Shown one piece after another: positions 12,560-24,264 of a DNA stretch of 64,000 nucleotides. The DNA comes from Chrysopilus asiliformis (Eukaryota; Arthropoda; Insecta; Diptera; Rhagionidae). The position numbers and the translations under genes were made by a program. Below the pieces are notes generated by a model that was given only the letters and a program-made list of their open reading frames with translations, made no database searches and had not been told where the DNA came from. The stretch lies in contig OZ035962.1 in the NCBI GenBank assembly GCA_964034945.1, positions 25,479,030 through 25,543,029 of the forward strand. Reading direction: 5' to 3'. Numbering within the stretch: position 1 is the first letter of the stretch; every line of letters begins with the position of its first letter.

Positions 12560-13054
12560 TAGATGTCCCGGATTTAGGCATGTTGCCTTATCTTTCCGCA
12601 AACTGAGTTTTTGTTCCGGATTTTTCAATTTGCATGTTGCCTTATCTTTCCGCAAACTGAGTTTTTGTTCCGGATTTTCAAACCTACAAACTTTTAAAAC
12701 CTACAATTGCGGCGCGATTTTATTTTTAAAGAATTTCTGTCTTCAGCGTGTTTTGCTTTAAAATAAATGTTCACCTGCGGCGCATTTTATAATACAATTT
12801 ATTTTTCGATTTAAAGATAATTTTTCCACAAATTTTTGCCTGCGGCGTAGTTTGTGCTGTCTTCTAATAAAACAAAACTTCACTTTTTTTTAAAAAACTG
12901 GAAAGCGTAAGATACAGTTTTTGCAGCGAGCGCTCTTTGCTTTGTTGAGTACTCTTTTTGATTCAGTTAGGAGCATAAAGTATTTCTCCTGCCCCCCTCC
13001 TTCTTCCCTGTTATGTGTCCCGGACTCATAAAAAATGGTCAACCTAGTCATCGA
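12560..13054. mobile_element. TAGGGTGACCATA-family element, degraded
   Basis: It shares GTCCCGGATTTAGGCATGTT, TTTTTGTTCCGGATTTTTC and three CTGCGGCG-type motifs (near 12709, 12776, 12840) with other family members. It ends AAAAAATGGTCAACCTA, a decayed form of the usual right end. A 53-bp segment is duplicated in tandem (GCATGTTGCCTTATCTTTCC at about 12580 and 12633). It lies just upstream of exon 3. Confidence 0.6.
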
Positions 13055-13215
13055 AAATGCCAAATCCACGGCAAAATGTCTTTAAATAAAACTTATAGCT
13101 TTTCTGTGCATTATATTGTCATTCGCTTATGCCATATGTCTAATGTCCTTCCACCGATCGATTAATGACACTGCACTCTGGTTTCAAAATGTAATCAATT
13201 CTTGTTCTATTCTAG

Positions 13216-13511
13216 AAATGATCTGCAAGGAGTTGAAAATGCTTTTCTCGAGGTTGAATACATTTGTCATCGTGGCTACAAATTGCATTTTAATGGCGCC
13301 ATTGGAACCAATATTAGCAACGTCTACTGTAAAAATGGACAGTGGCTGGGTGTACGACCCACCTGTGCTCGTCAAAAGGACTTTATGATGAAAACGAACG
13401 AAACGTGCAAAAATTCTAAACGTTGTGAGCATTTGTGCTACATTGGACATGACAGGAGGGAGAAATGTGCATGTCATAAGGGATTTCGTATGAGAAATAA
13501 TCGTTGTGTGG
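13216..13511 (+). CDS. Gene A exon 3: rest of sushi 1 and EGF-like domain 1
   Basis: The acceptor TTCTATTCTAG and the phase match exon 2. The first part completes the sushi domain started there, with the expected pattern YICHRGYKLHFNG, YCKNGQWLGVRPTC; the four cysteines are one in exon 2 and three here. The second part is a six-cysteine EGF-like domain (CKNSKRCEHLC to NNRC) without the calcium-binding DxNEC start. The donor GTAAGT at 13512 is phase 1, the usual phase for EGF module borders. Confidence 0.85.
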
Positions 13512-13974
13512 GTAAGTAGATTTTATAAAATGTTATTGCAATTGTTAAAAATTTATTTGGTAATCATTTTTATGACAATCTCATTACTGGAGGTGATCAA
13601 CTTTCGAGGAATTTACGAAAATACTTGTTTTTTTCGACCAAGTTCGCTTCTAATTATATTTATTTTGGGTCAATGAACACCAATTCAGAAATTTGCGCTA
13701 CTGGCGACATTTTTTCGACAGAATGCGGCGTTTTTTACGTTTTGTAAAACATTGCAACGGAATTCGTAAAAATACCAATAAAAATAAGTGCGCCTCAGTC
13801 CATATTTCTCCTATATATTCGTTTTTTTTTGGAAAATTCTTGAAATAATGCACCATAGGGCAAAAAAAATGTAATTTGGAGAAACGCACAGTCAAAATAG
13901 AATAATAACCAAAAGCCAAATTCAAAAACCACTGAATTATTGAAATTTTGAAAAACCCACACAAATTTTTAAAT

Positions 13975-14330
13975 TTTAGAAACCAAAACCAGAATCAAAT
14001 TTTCTCATTTTTAGAACCAAAACCAGAACCAAATTTTTGAAAATTTGGAAACCAACACCAGAACCAAATTTCCAAATTTAACGAACCAAAAGCAGAACCA
14101 AATTTTGGAAATGTTAGAAACCAAAACCAGTACTAATTTTTTGAAATTTTGTAAACCAAAACTAGAACTAAATTTTCAAATTTCTGGAACCAAAACCGGA
14201 ACCAAATTTTTGAAATTTGAGGAACCAAAACCAGAACTAAATTTTCAAATTTCTGGAACTAAATTTTTGAAATTTGAGGAACCAAAAGCAGAACCAATAA
14301 TTCAAATTTTAAGAATCAAAACCAGAAAGC
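13975..14330. repeat. Degenerate minisatellite, ~40-bp unit
   Basis: About nine imperfect units of the form GAACCAAAACCAGAACC followed by AAATTTTTGAAATTT-type sequence repeat head to tail. One reading frame stays open because most units keep the frame and lack stops, giving repeated KPELNFQISGTK. This is a repeat translation, not a recognised gene. Confidence 0.8.
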
Positions 14331-14339
14331 CGATTCATG

Positions 14340-14960
14340 CTCGATCCAAAACCCTCAAAATAGGTTTGATTAAGCAAAAATATTTTAAAAACATAACAAA
14401 AGCTATAATTGCCAATCTGGCAATTATTGAAAACCCGTATGGTGATTTAATTGAACGGCGTATCAAAATTTCTTTTGAATTCAAATTTTCCAATACGATT
14501 TTTTTAAAACTTGTTCCAATCGGATATTGATGTATGGGAGTTTTTTGTAGAATAATATCCTGAATAACTTTTGTTCTTGGACTTTTTTGATAAGATGCAC
14601 CGTTTTTGAGATATTCGCAAAAATCGTTTTCGTTCGTATGGGGGGTGCCCCCCCTAATGGTCCATTTTTCCCCATTAACGAACTTAGCCTCGCATTTTAC
14701 GAAAAACGGACCTGTGCGAAATTTCAAGTCTGTAGCTCAATCCGTGCGCCCGCAATCCGCGCCACAGACAGACGGACGGACGGACGGACGGACGGACAGA
14801 CGGACGGACAGACGGACGGACATGCTAAATTCAACTTTTTTCATCATTCTAAACACACTGGTGTAATTCATTTTTTTGTGTGATGACGGGATCTTGGCGT
14901 TACAAACGGTAAGGCAAAGTTAATATACCCTTTGGTTTCACCATACGGGTATAAAAATAT
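14340..14960. mobile_element. Transposon remnant with GGAC microsatellite
   Basis: It contains CGAAATTTCAAGTCTGTAGC and then an ACAGACGGACGG tract (about 14763-14822), and is bounded by AACCCGTATGGTGA (near 14430) and TTTCACCATACGGGTATA (near 14937), which are inverted. Similar constant segments recur near 28100-28350 and 34840-34940. The interior has no intact protein. Confidence 0.45.
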
Positions 14961-15640
14961 GCCCTCAATCGTGAATAGTGTCTAGAGGGAAAAATGGCAA
15001 CCCTAATTTGGAATGACTTTTTCCAAATATTTGCTATTGTCGCTTAACCAATTGCTAATTCCTTTCCAATTTGATTTTTTGCTTTGCCCGACTTTTCGTA
15101 TATTTTCACGACAGCAGCAACAGAGAAAACAACCCCTCTGTTGCTTTCAAAACCAACAAATATCAACAAGGCAAACTTTTCAAGGATTTGTGCGATTTAT
15201 GGGCACTTTTTTTTGTTTTCTTTCCGACCTATTAAGGACATTTCCAGATCGGAGACCATTGATGGTCCGCATTCGCACAACATAACAGAATATAGCTTAA
15301 GACAATATGCGAGCATCGCTGTAACATTTAATTTCCATAATTGAAAAACCGAAATGAGTCATTAAACTTTATAGTCCTGTGCCCAGACTCAGACTCCTTC
15401 AGGTAAAGTATCCGAATGGGATACAAATGGTATTCTACCTCAACTTTAACTTCAATACTGTCTATAGACTTTATATGGTAGAATAAAAGGTAATGAAGAA
15501 AAAACGGATGAATTGCGATTATCGCATTTAATTGGATTAAGTTGTGGCGCGTTGCTGCGGAAAATGTTATCCTCCTCCAGGGAAAATGGGATTTTTTTTT
15601 CCCATCGAATAATCTTTATATACTAACACATATTATAATA

Positions 15641-16298
15641 CCCAAGTAACCAAAAATGATTACATACCGGTTACGCGATGGTCGCGAAATCTGGGTTGCA
15701 AAATATATGGGGTTACATATTGGTTGCTGCAACGTCGCAGCAACGTCGTCACAGTATTTATGCAACCGTTCTTGTGCGGTTTTTTTTAATTCCTATCGTT
15801 ACAAAATAACTTTTGGGGCAACAGTTTCCGCGGAGGCTCTTTTGTGACGAAGTGCGACAAGGTGGAGAGGGGGGTGGGGGGGGGAGATTAAATGTGACGT
15901 CAGTCTAAACTTGACTACATATTTATACTTTAATAGCATTGTTTGTCAGTGAATTATAAACGAACAGAATAGAAACAATGAAACACAACAACAACTTTCC
16001 GGCAGTAAACAAAGTAACCGGTTTTTTGTTATCGGTCACAAAATAACCAACTTACAACGGTTTTTTGCGACCAGTTACAAAGTAACCAATTTTCAACCGA
16101 TTTTGTTGTGACCGTTTAAAAAGCCAATGACAAAGTAACCAATTTGCAATGGTTTTTTTTAAACCGGTTACAAAGTAACCAATTTGCAACTGGTTTTATT
16201 GTGACCGATTATAAAGCAACTGTTATATGAACTGATTTGCAACCGCTACTTTGCGACCACGGTCACATTATAACCAGCGTTGCAAATGGTTGCTTGGG
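15641..16298. mobile_element. CCCAAGTAACCA-terminal element with internal iterons
   Basis: The termini are CCCAAGTAACCA and TGGTTGCTTGGG, flanked on both sides by TA (15639-15640 and 16299-16300). Inside, from about 16005 to 16240, a unit of about 60 bp (GTAACCAATTTGCAAC, then GGTTTT..., then GTGACCG) repeats about four times. A 98-bp hairpin with the same termini is in intron 9. No transposase is seen. Confidence 0.7.
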
Positions 16299-17929
16299 TA
16301 TAAGTACAGCATCACCATCATCAGCAATAACCTGATCGTCTATGGCCGAAAAGATACTTGTAGATACAATTTTCCCTTGCAGCTTGGATACAGGGTAAAC
16401 CGTAGGATATACGTAAGAAGAGATTTTCATTATAGCAAACGAGAATTTCCTTCTGGCAGAATTTTTATATTGTACAAATGTACATGGATCTATAGAAATT
16501 TATATTAAATTGTGTTACTGTACTGTTTTGTATCTACGACAACGTATATAATATCTACGAAATATATAGAGTTGTACATTTTTCTTTTCCACTCAAGGTA
16601 ACTTGTTGTAGGTCACGAGATATTCACCATCAGATGAGAACATCGTTTCACTTGGCTTTATTTATTTGAAACCTGAATGAAGGTGTGAGAAGTTACTCGC
16701 TTAAGCTGTTTAACTCAATAAAAACCTTTGAGGCGGTAGCTGAAATAACAAAAAAAAAATCTTCTGGAAGAAGGTCAAAATAGAATTAAAGTGAGCTTGG
16801 TACCATGTCTGTAATGATTTTTTATTTCTTCCTCCGTTTAAGAATCAAATTAAAAATGCCCAAGGCGCAACACTGATTTTCATAATTTAGCAAAATTCCA
16901 TTTCGGATTTAAATGGGATTTAAAGAATTCTCCTTCAATACTTGATTATTATTCCTTCAAAGCCGAATATTTACATAAATATAAAAGCTTAACATTCTTT
17001 TTTTCGTCAGAGCCTCGATTGTTGTGTGTGTGTGTGTATGCCTAAAGATTTGCATACTTGGAGGTACAAACGAAATGTGATGCGAGTATAAATTTCAAAT
17101 GTCACTAAAAGCAAATTTTGTGAATAGATCGGTATTAATGAAGTGAAAATCTCATAACTTCCCATTCTATAAATTCCAAATGGAAGGGATTTTTAAATAA
17201 GATCTATATTTTAATGTCTCGCGGGCATGAAATTGTGAACGACAATTTGATGTATATTCTGGTATATAGGAATGGAATTCTCAACAAACATTTAAATTTC
17301 ATGCCTTTTAAAAATTCGCATTTAAATTATTTTGTGATTTTCCTGTGAATTAACGAAATTTTCGTCGAAAAACTTCTCCCACATTTTTTATGGAAAGACT
17401 TATTTGGGGGTTCTTTGAACGACAGATTAAGAACATCTGAATAATGTTAAGAAATCGACAAAGTTTTCAATAAAATTTAGGTACTCCTGACTATAATTAA
17501 AGTTCGTCTCACGATGGCTAATCGAATTTTAGATTTCAGTGTTAAAAATCAACTCCAGAAAAAGCCCAACTTTGATTTGTTACTGCTGAAAACCGGAAGT
17601 TTGTTTACTTGCAAGAGGTGAGGTCGATTTTTGTGGCCGAAAAGTTTGATTAGCACGTTGGCTACCATGTGAGTCACCGGTGTACACACACTATTGTCAT
17701 TACCGTCAGTTTCTCAAGTTCCATGGTTGAGTGCAGTCGCTCGTGCGGTACAAAGGGGGGTTTTTTTTGTCCGTTATATTTTATTCGATTCGTTCGTTTT
17801 TGTCTGTATTGATCTTGTGTTCACTGGTGACTCACAAAGTACAGAAATGATTTTTGCGTTTTTTCCCAGTGTATACTAGCGGAGTAAGCGTTTTTTTGGC
17901 TGGTATCCAAGGTGTTAAAGAACGGTCTA

Positions 17930-18110
17930 TTCAATGACGAAAACCACGTCAAAATTTCCCTAAAGTTTCAGAAAATAGCAGGAGAGGGTTTCACAGTTAA
18001 GGGGAGGGTTCGAAAATAGTAGACAAAACGTTTTTTGTGAAACGGTCTATCGAATGGCAAAAACCACGTCAAAAGTGCTCAACGGTTCAAAAAATAGAAG
18101 GAGAGTGATT
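17930..18110. repeat. Direct repeat of ~120 bp
   Basis: AACGGTCTATTCAATGACGA with AAAACCACGTCAAAA recurs about 120 bp later as AACGGTCTATCGAATGGCAA with AAAACCACGTCAAAA; both are followed by a sequence like CAGAAAATAGCAGGAGAGGG. A related phrase appears near 42380. Confidence 0.55.
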
Positions 18111-18230
18111 TTGATTTTGTTTTGTCCAGATTTTGACAAATTTTGTTATTTTCCACTCACTTTGGATATTACAAACGAATAAAGCAAAAACTTTATACTG
18201 GCCAATATTTTAACTAATTTTTCACAAATT

Positions 18231-18251
18231 CCCCCCCCCCCCCCCCCCCCC
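18231..18251. repeat. Poly-C run of 21 bases
   Basis: An uninterrupted cytosine run in otherwise AT-rich intron. Its length is probably unreliable in assembly. Confidence 0.9.
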
Positions 18252-18753
18252 TTCCCACTCCCAATCCCTTTTTCTCCACAGATTCTTGAAATTCTTGCAA
18301 AACATTTCATGATATTTTATTCAGCACTGGAATTAACCGCAAGTTTTAAAGTATATTCTGTCCTACTGTAGTTCCAGGAAAACTTTCAATTGCATGTGTT
18401 TTTTCAATGTAAAGCCAAATTTCACCTGCAGTTTTCAAACTAACTCTCAATAAACTAACAACAAACTTGTACTCGATTTTCACAATCTAACCCGAAAAAC
18501 TACAAAAACATTTTAATACCAGAATGTGGGAATTTTCATGGGAAAGCTTTTACAACAAAATCGATTTTGTAAAGTTTTTGTCATGAATAGCTTATTATGC
18601 TATTGTTTAAAAAAACTGATGTAAAATGCAAAATTAACCCCTTTGCCAATATAAGTTTGCCACATCACATATTTTGATCCCCACCTTTCGATATACGATA
18701 AGAACTAGAAGTGAGTAAAATATTTTAAAATATTCGTTTTTGATGTTTTCCAG

Positions 18754-18873
18754 ATATAAATGAATGTGCAGAAAACTCCTCTGTATGTGAATTTGGATGC
18801 ATAAATACGGTTGGATCGTATCGATGTAAATGCCCGAAAGGATTACGAGCAGGAGACGCAAACAGCTGTATTG
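18754..18873 (+). CDS. Gene A exon 4: calcium-binding EGF-like domain 2
   Basis: A single module in one exon, phase 1 at both ends (acceptor TTTTCCAG, donor GTAAGG). It starts [16 protein letters not shown], the calcium-binding form, and has [10 protein letters not shown], which fits the Asn-hydroxylation pattern CxNxxxxYxC. It has six cysteines. Being symmetrical it can be skipped without shifting frame. Confidence 0.9.
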
Positions 18874-20382
18874 GTAAGGAAATTTTTGGAAGTCACTTTA
18901 ACTTTGTGCGAACATAAAGTGAATGCACAGGATAAAATTGCCGAGTCGAACAAAAAGGATATGAAGACAGTTCAGTAGTTGAGAAAATTCGTTATGCTGG
19001 AGGTTGTTTTTTTTCTTTTTTTTTGCTGTTCCAGTAGAATATATATGCAAATCATGGCCTCCTTGGATCAGTTACCAACTTAACTAGAATCGATTCATTC
19101 AGCTGGTAACTGACTTGCTACATTCTTATGTCAAGTTTCTCCTTAGTCTTTGTTTATTTATCCACTTTGTGCTTATGCTCCTTTCAATGCTAATAAGTTC
19201 CATATCACTTACTTATCCCAACAATTTTGTCATACTATGAAATTCCTGATTCATTCTTATAAGATTTTATATTCCAAAATGGAAAATATCTACTGTCGAA
19301 CCCAGTTTGAGCATCCTTTTTAAGCAATTTTATATTTTTGAAAGTTTTTTGAGTATTTTTGAGAGTCTTTTATCGGTAAAAATCAGTTTCGGTATGTCCG
19401 TTAATCTCTAACGAAGAAACACTTCAACTGATTGACCTAAAATTTACCATACACTGTAGAAAATGAATTTGAATTTAAACCGAAAAATGGGGTAAAAACG
19501 GGGTAAATTTGCAAAAACGTCGTAAAATTTCGAAAAAAAATCAGAATTTAGCTCGCACACCATTTAAGTTGTAAAATCACCCAAAAAACATTAATCTTAC
19601 ACTAGAAATAGGGTAATTTTAAACCTTGCGTAAAATTTCGACCAATATTCGTATTTTTACTCTCATTTTGGTGTAAAAACACGCTCGCAGGGTATTTTTG
19701 CATTATTGTACGCACAATTTAACCTTAACCTTATAATTCGCATAAGGTTTGTGGAATCGGAGTATAAATACTCGAATCGAGTTTTACTCTACCAAAATCC
19801 TGTGTGGCGCCTGCCACATGGCAGACATGCCCGGGAAATTTGGATGTGAAAACATCCGCAAAAATAATATAATATTTTTGTTTTTGCAGACCGTATAAGC
19901 CAAGAAATTCTAATACCATTTTCGGTGTAATTTTAAACAAAAAATGTCGTAAAATTACACCTTTAAGACGCGGTTTTGCTACCAAATAGGAGGAAAATTA
20001 CAACAAAAATGTGGTAATTTTAAACATCCATGTCGTAAAATTACACCCGTATTGTACTTTTACTTCTTATTTAGCTTAAAGTTCCCCCGTAAAAGAGGCT
20101 TTTGTACGCCACAAAATGAGTAAAAATGCATAGCTTTTAAGCCATTACGACTCGGTGTAATTTTACCCCTATTATCGTAGGAAAATGGTTTCCTACGATA
20201 ATAGGGGTAAAATTACAATAAAATTTTCTAGAGTGTAGCTACACAGTTTAAAGTCAGTCGTGTATCCTTTTTGCAAGTCCTCAGGGAGAAAATAAATTTG
20301 CAAATTTTTCCTTTTTTTTCTCGTTTTTGATATTTGTTTTCATTCTTTCTGTCTGTTGTTGTTTCACGTCCCACACACGCAG
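18874..20382 (+). other. Gene A intron 4
   Basis: About half of this 1.5-kb intron is the F2 element at 19452-20235, whose right end lies 147 nt before exon 5. The rest is unremarkable; a CTTCTCCTTAGTC-like tract and A/T runs show no exon. Confidence 0.7.
19452..20235. mobile_element. MITE family F2, copy 1 (784 bp)
   Basis: The termini are CACTGTAGAAAATG on the left and ATTTTCTAGAGTG on the right, flanked by TA on both sides (19450-19451 and 20236-20237). The second copy at 25697-26481 is the reverse complement and nearly identical: the 84-codon frame inside differs by one residue between them. A palindrome near 20169-20206 (TATTATCGTAGGAAA and inverse) lies near the right end. No transposase motif is visible, so it is non-autonomous. 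Confidence 0.85.
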
Positions 20383-20577
20383 ATATAAATGAATGCTTGC
20401 TTCGTAACGGCCACGGACCATGCCAGGATTCATGCAAAAATACTTGGGGTAGCTACAAGTGCTCCTGTGATAGTCTTCCAGGAAGTCAACTCAGTACTGA
20501 TGGCCATAGCTGCGAGGATCTAGACGAGTGCTCGGTCAACAATGGCGGATGCTCACACACTTGCATTAACACAATGG
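20383..20577 (+). CDS. Gene A exon 5: EGF-like 3 and first half of EGF-like 4
   Basis: It starts DINECLLRNGHGPCQDSC and contains a complete six-cysteine EGF domain, then DLDECSVNNGGCSHTC and ends inside that domain after INTMG. The intron falls between the third and fourth cysteine region, a common split in EGF modules. Phase is 1 at both ends (acceptor CACACGCAG, donor GTATGT). Confidence 0.9.
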
Positions 20578-20784
20578 GTATGTATTCGTATTTTGATTTT
20601 ATGGTACATAAATGAAAATATTGTAGAGAAGAGACGCACTTTATTCCATTGTTTTGTAAAATATAATATCATCTTCATCATCCACTTCTTCATTCACCAA
20701 ATTTAATGAGAAATTTTAATGGAATTTCTTTCTAAACGAAATTATAATATCTATTATTATTAATATATCATGTATAATATTAAG
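20578..20784 (+). other. Gene A intron 5
   Basis: A 207-nt AT-rich intron, the shortest in the gene, with donor GTATGT and acceptor AATATTAAG. No feature inside. Confidence 0.85.
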
Positions 20785-21030
20785 GACAAGCGTTCTGTTT
20801 GTGTCCGGATGGATGGGTCCTTGACAAAGATTGGAAGACGTGTGTCGATGTTGATGAATGCGCCGAACGGAAATTCGATGTTAATGAACATAGATGTGAA
20901 TTCGGGTGTGTAAATACACCAGGATCTTATAATTGTCTTGTGGATATCGGAGCTGATCAACCAATTGAGGATAATCATTTGGATTGCCCTGATGGCTACT
21001 ACAAAAATTCAATCACCGATGATTGCCAAG
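20785..21030 (+). CDS. Gene A exon 6: rest of EGF-like 4 and EGF-like 5 with long loop
   Basis: It completes EGF4 (AFCLCPDGWVLDKDWKTC) and encodes EGF5, which starts VDVDECAERKFDVNEHRC and has CVNTPGSYNC. In EGF5 the fourth and fifth cysteines are separated by a 15-residue loop (VDIGADQPIEDNHLD) instead of the usual single residue. All six cysteines are present. Phase is 1 at both ends, donor GTAAGA. Confidence 0.88.
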
Positions 21031-22432
21031 GTAAGAAATTACTAGGAAGTTTTTTCCCATTCAGTCGTTTTTCCCCCTTTCCACTTTTCGGAGAGAAATA
21101 GAGGGAAAAAATCAATATTTTTTCCACAGAAAAATGTATTTTCCGATAGATGAATATAATTCGCTGAATAAATTCTGAATAAAATTCGCGGTGAAATTCA
21201 AGAGAAAATGGCAAATGTGAACGGGGTCTTAGATTCTATACTTTCGAGAGATAACAAAAACCAAACCTTACAAATGTTGTACAATTCTTTCCTATGATTC
21301 GCAGGCCCTGTAAAATTACAAATGCTGCTGCGGAGATGGCTGTTTGCGAACGAGGTGGGGGTAGGAGTAGGAAGGCTTTTTTGAATCTTCGAAACCCATC
21401 AACAACGCAATGCGCCAGTGTAATATAAGATGTTCAAAACTAAACAAGTTCAATAATGTTGCCTATAGCTCCGTTAATTTATTTTAACCTGCTGGTGCAG
21501 GAACCAGCAATTTAACAGGCGTCTAAAAAGACTGCCAAAATGTTAAGTTGAGAAAAAAGCAAACTGCTCGATTTAAGCGTTAGTTTATTTCTGAATTCTT
21601 CCTAGAGCTAATACGGCTTTTATAGGCGCCGCTTTCTTATTTACAATATTGCACATAATTCTACAAGTGCCCTAATTCTTAAATACATAATTACTTTCTT
21701 AAATGTTAAATAAACTTTTTCTCACGGTGCACTTTGTTGTCTTAGGTTCGAAATCATAAATTATCAAATCGTCAATTATGTCATCCGAATCAAATTTCAT
21801 CTTCGATTTGAATGCACCTTACTACCGTATGCTTGTGCATTGAGTGGACTTTATGTTGAGTCATGAAGTTCACAGCACGAGTAACCCATTGCATGCATAC
21901 TTATGGTCATGTCGTAATTTGTCATCAATCGTTTGTTGTTGTTTACTTATGATTTCGATACCATTACACCAGCAACAAAAGAGCGATGTCTTACGTCTCC
22001 GTATTTCTTTTTTAAAAAAAGTAAAAGTTCTGTTTCTTTATAAAACAGTACAAATTGCCCTGCCGGCAAAATTTGGAGGAAAAATTATTTCATAATCGAT
22101 ACATTTAATATAAAATGCGCCGCAGGCGAATTTGTTTCTGAAAAACCACACTATCAGAAAAAAATCTTCAAAAGAACTGCGTCGAAGGTGAAAATTTGTC
22201 GGTTTTCAGATCAAATCGAAAAGCATAAAATTCACGTGAATTTTTATATCTATAAGCAGCCCCTATCAGGCCAAGGGGTTAAACTTATCTTCAAGCCCTG
22301 AACAGAACTTGTTTTTGGCGAAAAAATCAATTTCTCCATAGTTTGCTGGTAGGCATGGACAAGATAAATGGGGAGGGGGGTGTAATGAAACAAAAATTAC
22401 AAAACGCCTAAGGCTACGTTTTTTTTATCTTT

Positions 22433-23760
22433 TTAACACTAGATATACCGACAATTTGACTATACCTATTTCTACCGACACCAGTCAAAATGACTGGTCT
22501 TAGAAAAAATGGTTAGTGGGGTTTTCAGTCTTTATATATTTTAAAAAAATGATAAATTACTTCAATTGGGTTAATTGTAATATATTATATTAATTATAAA
22601 TTCATTCATTAGGTTATTGAAACATAATATTCAAATTCCCAAACATAAATTAATTTTCATGTGATTCAAGATCCACAACATAACATGTATATATTTTTTA
22701 TACTATACAGTATAACAAAGAGTACAGTAAACCTAGCAATTCGAAATTTTATTTCAATTCTGAATCAGAAACCTATATAGTAGTAATAGTATAGAATTTG
22801 CCATAATTTTTACATACGTAGATTTTGCTTTGTGAACATTTTCCGCATACATATTTTTTGCATATCTTACAAATAGTCGTGGTTTTATTATTATTACAAT
22901 GTCCTATTTGACACCATTTACGTGTATGGAGGGTACCACTTGAACTTGGTATACCAGCTAATGGTATATCAGCTTCTGGTGGTTTTCTCTTGAAATCTGG
23001 TATTCAGAAGAAAGTTCTTCACCTAAACGAAACAAAAACTCCTTTTTTGATATATTTTCACCTGTCGTGTTTTTATACAATATCCAGGCATTTATTCCAG
23101 CTAAATCTAGAATATTTTGAAGTGGCCATCTTCTGAAACCTGATTTGACACTATATTTTCGTCCCATTTGATCAGTCACATCGACGCCAAATTTAGTATT
23201 GCTATAAAAGGACATAGTTTCGGGTAAATTCTTATTAGTTTTATCAATTTTGACGTGTTTGTGCTTTGTACTTAGTAAAAGTACTTTCTTTTTCGGTTTA
23301 CTCTTGTAAATAGTAAGTGTACATGCATTTGATTTATAAAGCAATGTTGAAAAGGAGCCATGCTATATTTCTTTTCTTTGCAAATATTTGGGAGTTTCCT
23401 TTTATTTCCACGTATTTTCCCGTAATCATGAATTTACCGTTATCACAAATTCTGTCATTATTTTTTTGATCGTGCTACAATTAGGCAGTATTTATTATTT
23501 ATTAAACCTGTGCAAAACTCATTCCATCACATAGAAAAATGCACCAGTCATTTTGACTGGTTTGGTATAAGTACCGATCATAATCAAAAACTTTTTTATT
23601 TTGAATAAAAAAATAAAACTAACCGCCTAATATTATTCAATTAATTATCGCTACAAATGTCATGACATCATTTCACAAAAAAAAATGAAGGTGAAGTAGG
23701 AATTTTAAAATAAAATTGTAAAACCAGTCATTTTGACTGGTGTGGTAAATCTAGTGTTAA
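22433..23760 (-). mobile_element. piggyBac-type transposon remnant (1.33 kb)
   Basis: TTAA lies at both borders (22433-22436 and 23757-23760). Terminal repeats are TTAACACTAGATATACC and its inverse GGTAAATCTAGTGTTAA. Subterminal copies of CCAGTCAAAATGACTGGT are palindromic and occur at both ends. The size is about half that of full-length elements, so it is internally deleted and non-autonomous. Confidence 0.9.
22830..23344 (-). pseudogene. Broken piggyBac transposase fragment
   Basis: On the minus strand, 23344-22958 encodes 128 residues with the family's conserved segment, FGVDVTDQMGRKYSVKSG then RRWPLQNILDLAGINAW, which includes the third catalytic acidic residue region. Further down, in a different frame (about 22930-22830), comes a Cys-rich C-terminal stretch with WCQIGHC, CKICKKYVCGKC, the zinc-binding tail of these transposases. 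The frameshift and the missing N-terminal two thirds make it inactive. Confidence 0.85.
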
Positions 23761-24141
23761 GTATACTTAGAATAGACAAAACCCACCTAAAAGTGTAAAT
23801 TTGCAACTGATTTTTTTATGCACCAACAAAATATTAACATTTGTAATAAATTTGACAATTTAACTAGTAAAATTTACAACCAACTCTTGATCTCCGCAAT
23901 TGTTGTCTAGTGGCATAGTGCGAAAGCAATTTAGATAAACGACTCTACACCAGCAGTGCTCAACTTTTAAAATATGTAAATTCCCGTCGGAGTGATATGA
24001 GTGTAAATCGGTTGTCTGAACAAGTCCTTAAAGCCACTACTGCATAATTTTTCACAATACATATTTTCCAGTGAATTTTTCTATGCTTTTCTGTTTTCCT
24101 GCTGTATATGAAATTTTGATATTGTTTAAAATTTTCTACAG

Positions 24142-24264
24142 ATGTCAACGAGTGTTCTGAGGACAATGGAGGCTGTTACCATCACTGTGTGAATACAATT
24201 GGAAGTTTTCATTGTACATGCAGAGCGGGTTACATATTCGCCCCTGACAAATACACTTGCGTCG
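24142..24264 (+). CDS. Gene A exon 7: calcium-binding EGF-like domain 6
   Basis: A single symmetrical phase 1 module with DVNECSEDNGGCYHHC and CVNTIGSFHC, both calcium-binding and hydroxylation signatures. It ends FAPDKYTCVG at donor GTAAGT. It is the last EGF domain before the long intron. Confidence 0.9.

Larger units (their letters stand above)
13512..18753 (+). other. Gene A intron 3
   Basis: A 5.2-kb intron that holds the 13975-14330 minisatellite, a transposon remnant with a GGAC microsatellite (14340-14960), an inverted-repeat element (15641-16298), a short TG run (17022-17037), a duplicated segment at 17930-18110 and a 21-base C run at 18231-18251. No exon is seen between these. Confidence 0.65.
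21031..24141 (+). other. Gene A intron 6
   Basis: A 3.1-kb intron with the piggyBac remnant at 22433-23760, a TGCGCCGCAGGCGAATTT motif near 22116 and a G-rich patch near 22371. No other exon is seen. Confidence 0.65.

Noticed and set aside
14045..14530. 161-codon plus frame with KPELNFQISGTK repeats
   Set aside because: Its repeats are those of an AT-rich minisatellite, and it runs into transposon-like sequence; no family match recognised.
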